This document shows, piece after piece, positions 1 through 9,708 of a stretch of 30,994 nt of DNA. Positions within the stretch are counted from its first letter, which is position 1; the number at the start of each line of letters is the position of its first letter. Below the pieces are notes generated by a model. It saw only the letters and a program-made list of their open reading frames with translations, searched no databases and was not told the origin of the DNA. The DNA is from Cyanophora paradoxa. Lineage: Eukaryota; Glaucocystophyceae; Cyanophorales; Cyanophoraceae. The DNA is taken from the NCBI GenBank assembly GCA_004431415.1, contig QPMI01000505.1:1-30994 (forward strand). Reading direction: 5' to 3'. Both the position numbers and the translations under genes were made by a program.

Positions 1-184
1 TACGCGTACGAGCAAGATCGCGGCCGCTCAAGCGCAACAAGCTCGAGCGCCCAGCGCTAGCGCTAGCGTGGGCAGCGCAGACGCCTCCGCGGCGCCCCCG
101 ACCGGTCCCGAGACCTGCGCGCGCGGCCGCCGACTGCACGCCATGGGCAGCTCGTCAAATTGATATTTACATATTAATGTCAAA
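1..184. other. Left edge, 3' of the channel gene
   Basis: GC-rich DNA with CAGCGCTAGCGCTAGCG, then an AT-rich stretch at 160-187 (TTGATATTTACATATTAATG) just past the putative channel stop, which could belong to the 3' UTR. No gene is seen. Confidence 0.4.
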
Positions 185-3100
185 TTAACGGGCGTCACTC
201 TTCCCTGCCGGCGCCGGAGGCAGCCCCCGGGCCGGAAGCGGCGCTGGCGCGGAGCGCGGGGCCGGGGGCGGGGATGCCGTGGGCGGGGGGCGCCTCCGGG
301 GGCGGCGGGAGGCGGGCGAGGAGGAGGGCGAGGCCGCCCTCGAGGCGGTCCAGCCGCCCCGCCACCTCCCGCCAGCCCGCCCCGGCCCGGCCCCGGCCCC
401 GGCCCCGCTTATGCCCAGCGCCTTCGAATTCCCCTCCGCCCCCTCGAGCTCCCCGAGGTCCGACGCCGACTGCCCCGCCCCGGACCCGGGCCCGCCCCCG
501 CCAGTGCCGGGGGCACCGGTGCCTCCGCGCGGCGGCGGGCCGGGCGGGCGCGGCGGCGGTGCGGGGGCCCGTGCGTTGGCGGCTCCGGGGGCGGGATGGC
601 GAGGCGGGGCGGGGCGAAGCGCTCGCGGGCCCACTCGGAGCCTGCGATGAGGAGGAGGGCGGGGGCGAGGAGGAGCGTGGGGAGGCCGAGGGCGACGGGG
701 CCGCGGGCGCGGGCGGGGAGGAGGGGGAGGAGCGGGGCGAGGGCGAGCGGGGCGAGGTTGAAGGGGGGCAGGAGGCGCATGTCCGGCTCCTGCGTGCTGT
801 ACCGCAGCGTCCGCACCGCGCAGCTCAGCAGGAACTCCCCCGTCGCCTGCGTACGCGTACCCCCCGCGGCCGCCCTCAGCCCACAGCCCCGGGGCGGGGA
901 CGGGGCGGAGGCGGGGCGGAGCGCGCGTTCTTGATGACGGTGGCGTAGGTGCGGGAGAAGACGGCGATGAGGATGCGCTGCCGGGAAGCCATGATCCGCG
1001 GGCCGGGCCGAAGCCTAAGCGGGGGCCCGGGGCTCGGGGCGGCGCACGAGGAGGACGATGACGACGAGGACGAGGTACACCGTCAGCAGCACCGGGCCTG
1101 CCTCGACCGCGCGCGCCTTGCTCAGCCACGGGCCACGGCCAAGGGTTCGGGGGGCCCGGGGCCGGGGCGGGGGGGACCGAGGGAGGGGTGGAGGTCGGCG
1201 ACGGTGTCGTACTCGCGCGAGCCGACCGCCGACCGCAGCAGCGTGAACCTGCCCGCCCCGTCCGCCCCGCCCCGCACAGCCTTAGCCAGGGCCGCGTGGA
1301 GCGCGAAGGGTGGGGGCGGGCGGGCGGACGCGATGGAGGGGAGGTCGGCGGGGGGCTCGGAGGTCTGGAGGGCGAGGAGGGCGTGGGAGAAGCCGGCGAG
1401 GACGAGGGAGAGGACGGCGAGGAACCAGGCGGCCTCCGCCAGCATCTGCTGCACGCACACCAGCAGCACCCCGACCCACGGCACCCCCGCCAGCCCGTTC
1501 AGCAGCCGCAGCTGCCCGCAAGTCAGATTAGAGCTCTCTAAGTTTCCAGAGGGCGGGGCGGGGCGGGCGGGGCGGGGCGGGGCGGGGCGGGGCGGGCCCA
1601 GACGAGGGGCGCGGTGCAGGCGAGGAGGTCGAAGGCGACGGACGAGAGGGCGGCGTCCCCGCGCAGCAGCCCCGCCAGCCGCAGCCCGAACGCCGCCCCC
1701 AGCATCTGCCCCGCGCGGGGCGAGGATCGGCCCCGGTGCGAAAATCGCGCACGTGCAGGGGGGGCCGGGGCGGGCGGGAGCCGCACGGCGCTGAACGCAA
1801 AGTCGACTGCGGCGGGAGGAATCAGCTGCAGCCGCGGTGGCTGCAGGCTCGCGGTTGGCTACGGCCGCGGGCGGGGGCGGGTGCGCACTCCAGGCGAAGA
1901 GGCTGGAGAAGTAGGAGCGGCGGCCGCCGAGGCGGGCCTTGCGGAGCTGGTCGAGGAGGTAGGCCCCCGCCCACGCGATCAGCGCCATCTCCGCCACGTG
2001 CACCGACGCCCGCCGCGACCCCACCGCTGCGCCAGGCCGCGGCCGCCCCGTCGGCCCGTGATGAAGCTCGGATCTAGAACTTAAGCCTTCAGGCCCGGGG
2101 CTGCAAGGCTTATAAACTATTCTTCGGGGGCGTTGCACCGAGGGAGAAGAGGCAGAGGAAGAGGAAGGAGAGGGCGAGGTCCGCGAGGTACTGGTACCGC
2201 GGCACCCGGAACGACCCCACCGCCGACTGCCCCCGCGGGGGTCCGACGGTCATCGGGAGAGCGCCGCGCAGGGGCCGACATCTAGATGGCAGGGGGTGCC
2301 GGGCCTGGCGCGCCTGGAAGGTCGGCTTCCCCCCGCGGGGCCGGTAGCGGGCCGCGCAGACGTCCGGTAGCTCCTCGCAGGCCCTGCAGCTCACGACCTG
2401 CCGCCACGGAAACGGTCAGCTGCAGCTACAGCTAGATCTTCTGGAGTTGAGAGCTTTCTGTGGAGCGTGCACGTGCCTTGTCGAGTTCGAGGAGGGAGGC
2501 AGCTGCAGAGCGGTAGCCCGAGCACTCGTGCTCCGGCGCCTCCGCCACCAGCGGCGGCAGCAGCAGGTTCCCCCGCCTGCGCCCCGCCCCGGCCAGGCCC
2601 GGCCGCCCCCGCTCAGCGCGAGCGCGATATCGATCGAGCAGGCCTATGCCGAGTCTTCCCGGCCGGGCCCCGCGAAAATGACGCGAAAGCACCAAATCTG
2701 CAAAATACGTTTGAGCCCCGGCGGCAAAAAGCGAAGAGAGAACGGGCCTCTTCGAGGCAGTCGGTGACGCGCGGGTCGCTGACGAAGACGCGGGCGCGGC
2801 TGGAGACCGCCAGCTCCAGCGCGCTCTCCCGACCTGCGAGCTAGGATTGAGCTCAGAAATCTATCTGAGGCACCGCGAAAAAGCGCGTACGAGGCGCGGC
2901 GGCGCGCTCGCCGGGCGCCGTGAAGCGGTGCGTCAGGACCGACACGAGGCGCTCCTGCCGCCCGAACTCCGACAGCACATATTTCGCGAGGACTGCCCCG
3001 GGCCGGATTCGGACTCAGCGCTAGCTGGTCGGGCGCGCAGTCTCTCGCACCTTCGCAGTACTTTGCCCGGGAGGTGAGAAGATCGGACTCGGCCAAACGC

Positions 3101-3525
3101 TCCGTCGCCGTGGCGGCCTCCGAGAGGCGCGTGGCGGCGAGGATGCACAGGTACACGCTGGAGCCGCCAAGGCGCTCGAGGATGTAGCGGACAGTGCGGG
3201 CTGGAATGAAGATGCGCTTGTCCTCCGGCAGGGCCTCCAACACGGCGCCTTGCGCGATTTCGAGCACGAAATCCAGTCCCTCCGCCAGATCGCCGGGAGC
3301 GCTTGCCGGCGAGATCGAGCGGCCGCGAAAGGACGCCAGTGACGCGAAGCTTAAGGATCCGGAGGCTTTGGACTCCGGTCGGCGGCGCGGGGAAGACGCG
3401 CTCCTCTCCGGCTCGGTCGTGCGCGCGCGGCGAAAAGCGACAGAGCGGAGAAGAGGCGAGCGCTCCGAGGCAGCCGGCGCCGGCGACGCGATTCGCGAGA
3501 TTTCCGCGCTTGAGCTCATGATCAT
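185..3525 (-). CDS. TRPY/YVC1-like TRP cation channel (multi-exon)
   Basis: Likely a vacuolar or endomembrane TRP-type cation channel of the fungal TRPY1 (YVC1) class. Exons, read on the minus strand: 3525-3051, 2992-2912, 2833-2748, 2697-2693 (tentative), 2576-2526, 2383-2314, 2226-2139, 2026-1889, 1806-1787, 1705-1598, 1511-1178, 1097-1048, 977-927, then 846 to about 590; phases agree at every junction. Family blocks appear in order: YCEVLAKYVL and LVSVLTHRF, SALELAVSSRARVF, FRVPRYQYL before S1, WIDFAFSAMLGAAFGLRLAG, AFDLLAC, S5 AAWFLAVLSLVLAGFSHALL, pore LLRSAVGSREYD, S6 VLLTVYLVLVVIVLL, then LIAVFSRTYATVIKNAT and LPPFNLAPL, followed by two more hydrophobic segments. Five of 13 introns have GC donors. 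Odd: the usual S6 Asn before LIA is Arg. The C-terminal tail (185-590) and the start are uncertain; 3519 is an alternative Met, and a further upstream exon is possible. Confidence 0.8.
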
Positions 3526-4691
3526 CGCGACGTAGGTCGAGTCGTCGCCTACCGCACGCGCGCGCCTCCCGCTGGAAGGTGCGAAACTTTTTGATCGGTG
3601 CGAAATCGCCTGCCGGGGTACGGCGCGAAAATTTGATCGGCCAAGGTTTGGCCTGCAAGGCACTGCCGGCCGGAGGGTATAAATCCAGCTGCGGTATTTG
3701 CAGCTGCACACACCTTCGGTGCGAGTTTTGCGCTCCCTGATCATGAGGCTCTGGTTCGCGAGTTGAATTTGAACCCGGCAGATTTCGCGAGGTGCGATTT
3801 CGCGGCCGGGGCTTTCGCATCGTCGGCTTCGAATTCCAGTCAAGATCCCCGCGAGGCTCTCGCGGCGAAAAGCAATCGATTCAAATTTTTCTTCGAGTCT
3901 AGCATCGACATCGACATCACTGCAGCTGTCATCAGCAGCACTCTCTCGATTTACGAGATGTCTCCTCCTCCTTCGACCCGCTTCGAATTCGGCTCACCAG
4001 TTCGCTCGGCAAGCACGTGCACCACCACATCGGCGTCAGCGACGTCGCTGCGCTCCGGATCCCATGCGTATGGCCAGGAGGAGTACCTGGCGATGGCAGC
4101 GCGAAGGAGGGCGAGCGCGCGCACGCGGCCACCCTTCGAGGCCGCCTCTCGCACCCGGCGGTCCGCCCCCGCGAGGTCGTGGTCCGGGGCGGACATTGAC
4201 TGCGCGCTTTCTTTCGTTATCGCCCTTCTTGTCGTCGCTACAGTCGCGGCCGGCATCTCTGCCCTCATCGGGCAAGCCTAGTTCTAGGCTAGGCTTCGAT
4301 TTTCGCAGTCGTGATCAGCCTTCAGCTTGCAATTGCAATTGAGCTCACCGACGCGAGCTCGAGCTCTAGATCTTCGAAAATTTCTCCCCACATATGCATG
4401 CGTTTGTAGTTCACCGGTTACCGGTACCGATCGATATCGCGAAACCGGATCCTCATGATCACAAAAGATTCGCTCGAACTATAGCTAGCAGCTATACAGC
4501 CGTCGATACGTGTGTGCAGTTCCCCAATATAGGCTAGCCGTAGCCTGCACATAGCCTAGTAGCTCGGAGCACCGATCTCCTAATTAACCGTCCGACCCTG
4601 CCTACAACATGCGATGCACGCCGCCCCCGTGCATTGCAGTCTCGGGTGGTCACTGTCTGCATTTGTTCTTTCGCGGGGCGGGGGGCAAAGG
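3526..4691. other. Intergenic region, 5' of channel and 3' of WDR82
   Basis: This 1.17 kb separates the channel start from the WDR82 stop; both genes are on the minus strand. It holds TATAAAT at 3678-3684 (plus sense), the antisense ORF pair described separately, and from 4285 to 4600 AT-richer DNA crowded with short palindromes such as CAATTGCAATTG and ACCGGTTACCGGT. I see no RNA gene. Confidence 0.5.
3951..4281. other. Overlapping antisense ORFs between channel and WDR82
   Basis: Both strands are open here. The minus-strand frame (from Met at 4199) reads MSAPDHDL, then GGRVRALALLRAAIARYSS and DVVVHVLAERTG, and meets a good GTGAGC donor near 4000. Joined to an acceptor TAG just before GCGACGACTCG (near 3549) it would run in frame into the channel N-terminus, so it may be the first exon of that gene, with an unusually long intron of about 450 bp. 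The plus-strand frame (Met 3958, stop at 4281) ends in a hydrophobic helix, ALSFVIALLVVATVAAGISA, and lies downstream of TATAAAT at 3678. At most one is likely real; I recognise neither. Confidence 0.3.
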
Positions 4692-6314
4692 TCAGGCGGA
4701 GAGGTCGGTGCTGAGCCAGAAGACGAGGTTGGTGCAGGCGGAGGCGACGACCATCTTCTTGGGGTTCCACTGGACGCAGCCGACGGGGCCGGCGTGCCCC
4801 CGCCACGTCGCCACCAGCGAGCCCGTCGCCGTGCTCCACACCAGCACCGTCCCGTCCTCCGAGCCTGCCCCGCCCCGCCCTCAACGCGTGCCGGCGGGGC
4901 GGGGCGGGGCGGGCCAGGGCGGGCGGGGCGGGCGCACCGGCGAGGATGAACTGGGAGTCGGGGCTGAAGGAGGACTCGAGGACGGAGGCCATGTCGTTCG
5001 TCACCCCGCGGAACGTCCGCACCTGCCGGCGCCGCTCGGCGTGGCGCGGAGGGGCCGTGGCCCGGCGAGGGGAGGGGAGGGCGCGGGGCGGCGCACGAGC
5101 TTGCCCTCGAAGGCGTCGAGGAGGTAGAGCGTGCCCTCCGTCGTCCCCAGCAGCACGAACTTGCCGTCCGGGCTGAACTTCATCGTCGTCCTGCCCCCGC
5201 CCCGCTCGCTCGCCCCGGGCGCCCCAAGCGCCGGGCCGGGCGGGGCGGGGGCGGCGCACCACTCGACCTGCTTGTCGTTGACGTAGAAGGTCTCAAACGG
5301 ACCCTTGTCGAAGGATCGCAGATCGTACAGCTTCACCTGCGCACCCGCCCCGCCCGCTCGCCGCCGCGCGGGACCGGGCGCGCTGCGGGGCGGGCGGGCG
5401 GGCGGGCGGGCAGGCCTGGTTGGGCTGCATCGCGGCGGCGAAGATGAGCCCCTGCGGATCGTACGAGACGGCAGGCCGGCCCCGGATCCGCAGCACGCCC
5501 TGCGCCCCCGCCTCAGGCGCACGGCGCGGGCCGGGCAGGGCGCGGGCCCGGGCTGGGCGCGGGGGCGGGGCGCGGGGGCGGGGCGGGAGCGGGAGCGGAC
5601 GCGCCTGGCAGACGTTGGTGCGGAGGTCCCAGAGGCGGACTGTGTCGTCTACGGAGCCCGATATGAACGTGTCGTTCACCGGCGACATCGCCAGCGACAC
5701 CACCCTGCGCCCGCCCCGCCCCTCGGCCCGCGCCCTGCAGCGGCGCGCGGCGCGCGCGGCCCGGCCCGGCCCGCACCGGTCCCGGTGGCCCTTGAAGTAG
5801 CGCAGGTACCGGTTGTCGTAGAGCGAGAGGTACCGCAGCGACTCTGCGCGCCGGCGCGGCTCTCGGCGGGCGTCCGCCGAGGGGAGACCCCGGCGCAGGG
5901 CGCACCGTCCCAGCCGTTCTTCGACGCGCAGATGACAGCGCTCGGGGCGTGCGTGAACCGCGTCAGCTCCACGCCGTACTTCTTGCTGAAGAGGACCTTC
6001 TGCTGCCTGCGGGCAGGATGGGAGCGGTCGGGCGACGCGGGACGAGGGCGCTGGATGCGGGGATTCAGCACGCACGTTCCAGAGTTCATGTTGTACAGGT
6101 GCAGCGACTCGTCGTCGCTGGCGGTGATGAGGAACTCGCCGTTCGAAGAGAAGTCGATCGAGTTGATGCGGGCGGTCTGCGTGGCGGGCGGCCGATGAGA
6201 TGCGCCGGGAGGGCGAAAGGTAAAGCGCCGCCAGCTGCGCACGTTGTCCTTGAAGACCTTCGCCATCTGCATGGAGCTGACGACGCCTTCAGTGATCGCC
6301 GCCGAGCGCGCCAT
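4692..6314 (-). CDS. WDR82: WDR82/Swd2 WD40 repeat protein, 10 exons
   Basis: WD40 subunit of the SET1/COMPASS histone H3K4 methyltransferase complex and of PNUTS-PP1/CPF termination complexes in known eukaryotes; nuclear. Exons (minus strand): 6314-6243, 6176-6076, 6006-5906, 5843-5777, 5704-5605, 5499-5416, 5336-5260, 5190-5097, 5022-4938, 4864-4692. They splice in phase into 317 residues, close to the roughly 313 of animal WDR82, and align almost without gaps. Diagnostic blocks: MAKVFKDN, INSIDFSSNGEFLITASDDE, LFSKKYGVELTRFTHA, SLRYLSLYDNRYLRYFKGH, VVSLAMSPVNDTFISGS, VKLYDLRSFDKGPF, SSFSPDSQFILAGSEDG and the C-terminal ACTNLVFWL. Introns are 62-105 bp; introns 5 and 6 have GC donors (GCGCGT, GCCTGC). 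The start fits the family; an in-frame Met 16 residues further in is possible. Divergent from the glycosylase gene. Confidence 0.96.
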
Positions 6315-6541
6315 GGCTCCTCCGGCGCGACGGGGCCTAGCTAAGCTCGGGCGTGTCGCGAAGCTCGCCGCTGCTACGCGATGACACGAGATTCGCGCGG
6401 CGGCAAAAGACGCCTAGTCCGCGAAGCGGGATGTCCCGCTCCCTTGCCTGCACCGATTCCGAGTTGATTCGACCCCGTTTACTGCTGTTGAAGCGAGTTT
6501 TAAGAGAAGCGAGCCTGGATTCGCGTATCCCCCTGACCACC
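6315..6541. promoter_or_regulatory. Shared divergent promoter region, WDR82 / DNA glycosylase
   Basis: Only 227 bp separate the two start codons of genes pointing away from each other, so both 5' ends and core promoters must lie here unless they extend into the genes. I see no TATA box or obvious initiator. In-frame ATGs at 6353 and 6431 could extend the glycosylase N-terminus into this stretch, but the extension shows no family similarity. Confidence 0.55.
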
Positions 6542-7965
6542 ATGAAGCGCGCCGCGAGCGCGATGACGGGAACGGCGGCTCGAGCTCGAAGCTCGAAGCG
6601 CTCGCCGAGTCCAGAAGCAACTACCAGCTCGCCCTCGAGCTCCCGCCGACGCACGCGGAGATCGCTTGCCGCCGAGCTCGACGCCGCCGCCGCCGAACTC
6701 GACGCGGTTCCGGCCGTGTCGTTCGCAGCCCCGGTGGTGCCGCCGTTACTCGGCGACTGGCGCGACGAAGCGCTCGCGCACCTGAGCGCGTCCTCGCCGA
6801 AGATGCGTGACCTGGTGCGCATGCGCTCGCGGCCGATCAGCGCGACGCGTACGTGCATTTCGCGCTCACGCTCGTTGTTGGCCAGATCGAGCGCGTCGGA
6901 CCACCGCCCCCGTCGTTCCGCGGCGACGACGCGACCGACACGTTCTCCGCTCTCTCCAAGGCAAGCGCACGCGACCGCTTGCTCTCATTTTGCTTACGCT
7001 GGCTCCAGAGCATCATATTCCAGCAGCTCGCGGGTGCGGCGACGCCCGGCGAGCAGCAGCGCTAGCGATAGAGGCCGGCAACGCGCCGACGCTTGCGCAG
7101 GGAGCGCGGCGAAGGCGATCGAGGCGCGGTACCTGTCGCTCTTCGGCACCGACGGCAGGCACCCCTCTCCCGCCGCCGTCGCCGCCGGTCCGCCCCTGCC
7201 GGCCTTCCCGCCAGCGCGCGCCGCGGCCGCGCAGTGGGCCGGTCGCTGACGGGGAGGCGCAGCGGAGGCGGGGCTGCTGCTCTCGGCGGGGCTCTCGAAG
7301 CAGAAGGCCGGGTACCTGCAGGGCCTGGCGCGGGCGTGCGCGGCGGGGGAGCTGCCGCTGGAGCTGGCGGCGTTCGGGGGCCTGGAGGACGGGGCCGTGG
7401 CGGGGCGGCTGAGGCGCGTCAAGGGGGTCGGGCCGTGGACGGCGGACATGTTCCTGCTCTTCACCCTCGAGCGCCGCGACGTCCTCCCCGTCGGCGACCT
7501 CGGTCCGGCCCCTCCGCCCCTCGCCGCCGCCGCGTCAGCTGGGCATAGCGCGCAACCTCCACCGCCGCGCCTGACTGGCCGGCCGGTCGCGGCGCAGGCG
7601 TGCGGAAGGGGGTGCAGGAGGTGCGCGCGGGGCGGGGCGAGATCGAGAGCGGGGATGGCGTGAGGGCCGCGGGGGCTGTCTGAGCGGGGCGGCGCGCGGG
7701 GGGCGCGGGGGCGAGGGCAGGTCTTCGGGCTTCGGGAGCTGCCGAAGGCGGGGGAGATGGAGCGCCTGACGGAGGCCTGGCGCCCCTGGAGGTCCATCGG
7801 CAGCTGGCGCGCCCCGGCCCGGCCCCGCCCCGCCCGCCCCGCCGCCCCGCCCCTCCGCCCCGCCCCGCCCCTGACGTCGGCGCGCCCCGCTGCCGCGCCC
7901 CCCGCCCCGCCCCGCCCCGCCCCGCCAGGTACATGTGGCGCGCCAAGGGCACCGTCACACTGTGA
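6542..7965 (+). CDS. AlkA/Mag1-type DNA-3-methyladenine glycosylase, 8 exons
   Basis: Base-excision repair glycosylase of the HhH-GPD superfamily, removing alkylated purines; probably nuclear. Exons: 6542-6814, 6886-6960, 7009-7033, 7101-7187, 7263-7502, 7598-7620, 7721-7806, 7929-7965, all in phase, giving 281 residues. Order of blocks: basic, Ser-rich N-terminus (KRAASAM, SSSRRRTRRS) resembling a nuclear localisation region; IERVGPPPPSF; SIIFQQLAGSAAKAI; AGLSKQKAGYLQGLA; the hairpin VKGVGPWTADMFLLF with Trp212; DVLPVGDLGVRKGVQ with the expected catalytic Asp232; WRPWRSIGSWYMWR at the C-terminus. Start 6542 has a CACC context. The second intron (6961-7008, 48 bp) begins AAG|GCAAGC and the last (7807-7928) begins GCGCGC: both are GC-AG introns. 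Substrate range cannot be read from sequence. Confidence 0.94.
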
Positions 7966-8359
7966 TCATGATGTCTTGCACGCGCCGATCGATGCGAACG
8001 GCCCCGCGGCCGTATGCGCTCTTGTAAGCCGCCGCCGCCACCTTCCGAGCGCGCGAAACGTGCGCGCGCACGCTGTCCAGCCTGCTGTCGACGCCCCATG
8101 GCACAACAAGGGGAAATATTAATTATCTGAGCGTGGGACAGCATTTCTAACGATATATACACATCTACATTTCAATCGCTCCAAATCTGGTATAAGCACT
8201 GCGGCATCAGCATCGCATCGGACACGGATCGATTTAGCATCAAGTATGGTCTGAAAAGCGGCTTCGCAGAGTCTCAGAGTCTCATGAATACTAGGGAGAA
8301 ACACTGCAATATATATAATAGGACGCTTGAAAAAATCAGCGTTGTGTAGTCGACTGTGA
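7966..8359. other. Intergenic, between convergent genes
   Basis: 394 bp of AT-richer DNA between the glycosylase stop and the stop of the minus-strand unit to its right, so it holds two 3' ends. It contains TATATACACAT and ATATATATAAT stretches. No ORF with family likeness and no RNA gene is seen. Confidence 0.5.
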
Positions 8360-9440
8360 CTAAGTTTGCTTAAGCTTTACTAAAGCGAAGTTTGGAAACA
8401 AGAGCTGGCAGCGAATCCAGTCCAAATACTTCCAGGTGGCAGCCTTGAGAAGCTGCTGGACGTCCACGGGTACGGGCTGGGGAGAAGCCGGGGGGGGGGG
8501 GGGGGGGGGGGCGGGGGCGCTCATGATCACGACTAGTACTGGGAGCTGGTGGGCCGCTGGCGGGGGCGGGGCCGGGCGGGAAGCCTGCGCCGTGCTGGCC
8601 ACGGGCGTGCTCGCCCATGGGGGGTACGGCTGTCCGGGCGCACCGCGCCGTAGCCGGCGCCCTCCGTCGGCTCCCTGCCGGCCGCCTGCGGCGCGCCCGG
8701 GGGCGGGCCGAAGGGCGCTGGGGGGATCCAGGGGGCAGGCCCCCCAGGGCCCGGCAGCGGGCGGGGGGCCTCGAGGGCGTGGCTCCTGCGGCCCCAGGCG
8801 TCGGCCTCGGCGGGGGGCCACTGGCCGCCGGCGGATGCGGGGGCCTGGAGGGAGATCATGGAGGGGGGCGGCAGGGGCGGCCCGTGCGCCGCCTCCCGCT
8901 CGATCCCGAGGCGCTGCTGCGCGTACCCGTACCCGTACCCGTGCCCCGCCTGCGCCTGCGCGCCGTACGCGTACGCCGCGTGCGCGTGCGCGTGGCGCTC
9001 GTCCTGGGGCTGGGGCCCCGGCGCCTGCGCCGCCGCGTGCGCGCCGTACGCGTGGTGCACCGCCGGCTGCAGCCGCTGCAGGGGCTGCCCGTTCGCCCCC
9101 GTTCCTGCGCGTGGGCCCCCGCAGAGCGCTCGCCCTGCTTCTGCTTCTGCTTCTGCTGCTGCTGCTGCGGCCGCCGCTGCGGGGGAGGGCGCTGCTGCGG
9201 CTTGCGGCGGCTCGCGGGAGCCGGCCGCTCCTCGTCGCCGCTGCCGCCGTCGTCGTCGCTGGAGGGCGGCGTCAGTGGGGCGCCGGGGGCGGCGGCGGGG
9301 CGGGGCGGGCCCGTCGAGCGCGGCGAGGGAGGGGAGGCCGCCCTGCCCCTCGGGCCCGTCCATGCCGCCGAGCAGCGCCGACGACTGCGCGATGTGCCGC
9401 CGCGCGTTCGCCAGCAGCTCCGGCGCGTCTGCACCCGCCC
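8360..9440 (-). CDS. Low-complexity coding exons (Q/K, G/Y, P-rich)
   Basis: Minus-strand coding-like sequence whose reading frame changes several times, as expected for exons split by short introns. Pieces: an exon after a GTGCAG acceptor near 9435 reading APELLANARRHIAQSSALLG; an acidic then basic stretch with QQQQQKQKQKQ; a block with GYGYGYGY and AHAHAAYAYGAQAQ; and a last exon ending LVKLKQT before TAG (8360-8362), preceded by a poly-C acceptor tract. Such composition is typical of disordered regions of transcription regulators. It may be the C-terminal part of the RWP-RK gene directly upstream on the same strand, or a separate gene; I could not join the two in phase. Exon limits are approximate. 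Confidence 0.45.
8490..8511 (+). repeat. G22 homopolymer
   Basis: 22 consecutive G on the plus strand (C22 on the coding strand), next to the CCCCAG acceptor of the last exon of the low-complexity unit. Its length is likely unreliable in the assembly. Confidence 0.9.
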
Positions 9441-9708
9441 CGTCACCCCCCGCCCCGGCACGCGAGCGCAAGCCCCTGGAAATGGAAGGGGAGAGGGAAT
9501 GGAGCACCCGCGACCCTGAAAATGGAAGGAAAAAAGGAAACGGAAGGCGGGGGGCGCCGGGGCGGTGGTGCAGAATTCTGCAGAGGAGGCCAGGAATGGC
9601 GGGCAAAGGCCTAGGCCTAGGGGGCTGTGGAACGTGTACCGGCGTCTTTGCCGCTGTTGGGGGGTTGGGTTGGCAATGCATGGGGTTGGGGCGGGCCGGG
9701 GGAGCAAG

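Noticed and set aside
409-816. Stand-alone small membrane protein on the minus strand
   Set aside because: It begins after a GCAG acceptor and joins in phase with the channel exon ending at 927, completing the TRPY motif KNAT...PPFNL.
1122-2138. Single 338-codon minus-strand protein
   Set aside because: Read straight through it crosses several introns; the conserved channel blocks are in different frames and join only after splicing.
7081-7249. Stop codons inside the glycosylase gene as disabling mutations
   Set aside because: They lie in introns 7034-7100 and 7188-7262, whose removal restores the family sequence in phase.
8436-9614. Long plus-strand ORF over the low-complexity region
   Set aside because: A shadow of the minus-strand coding exons; it is Arg/Ala/Gly-rich with no structure, and the minus strand has Q/K and G/Y repeats with matching splice sites.
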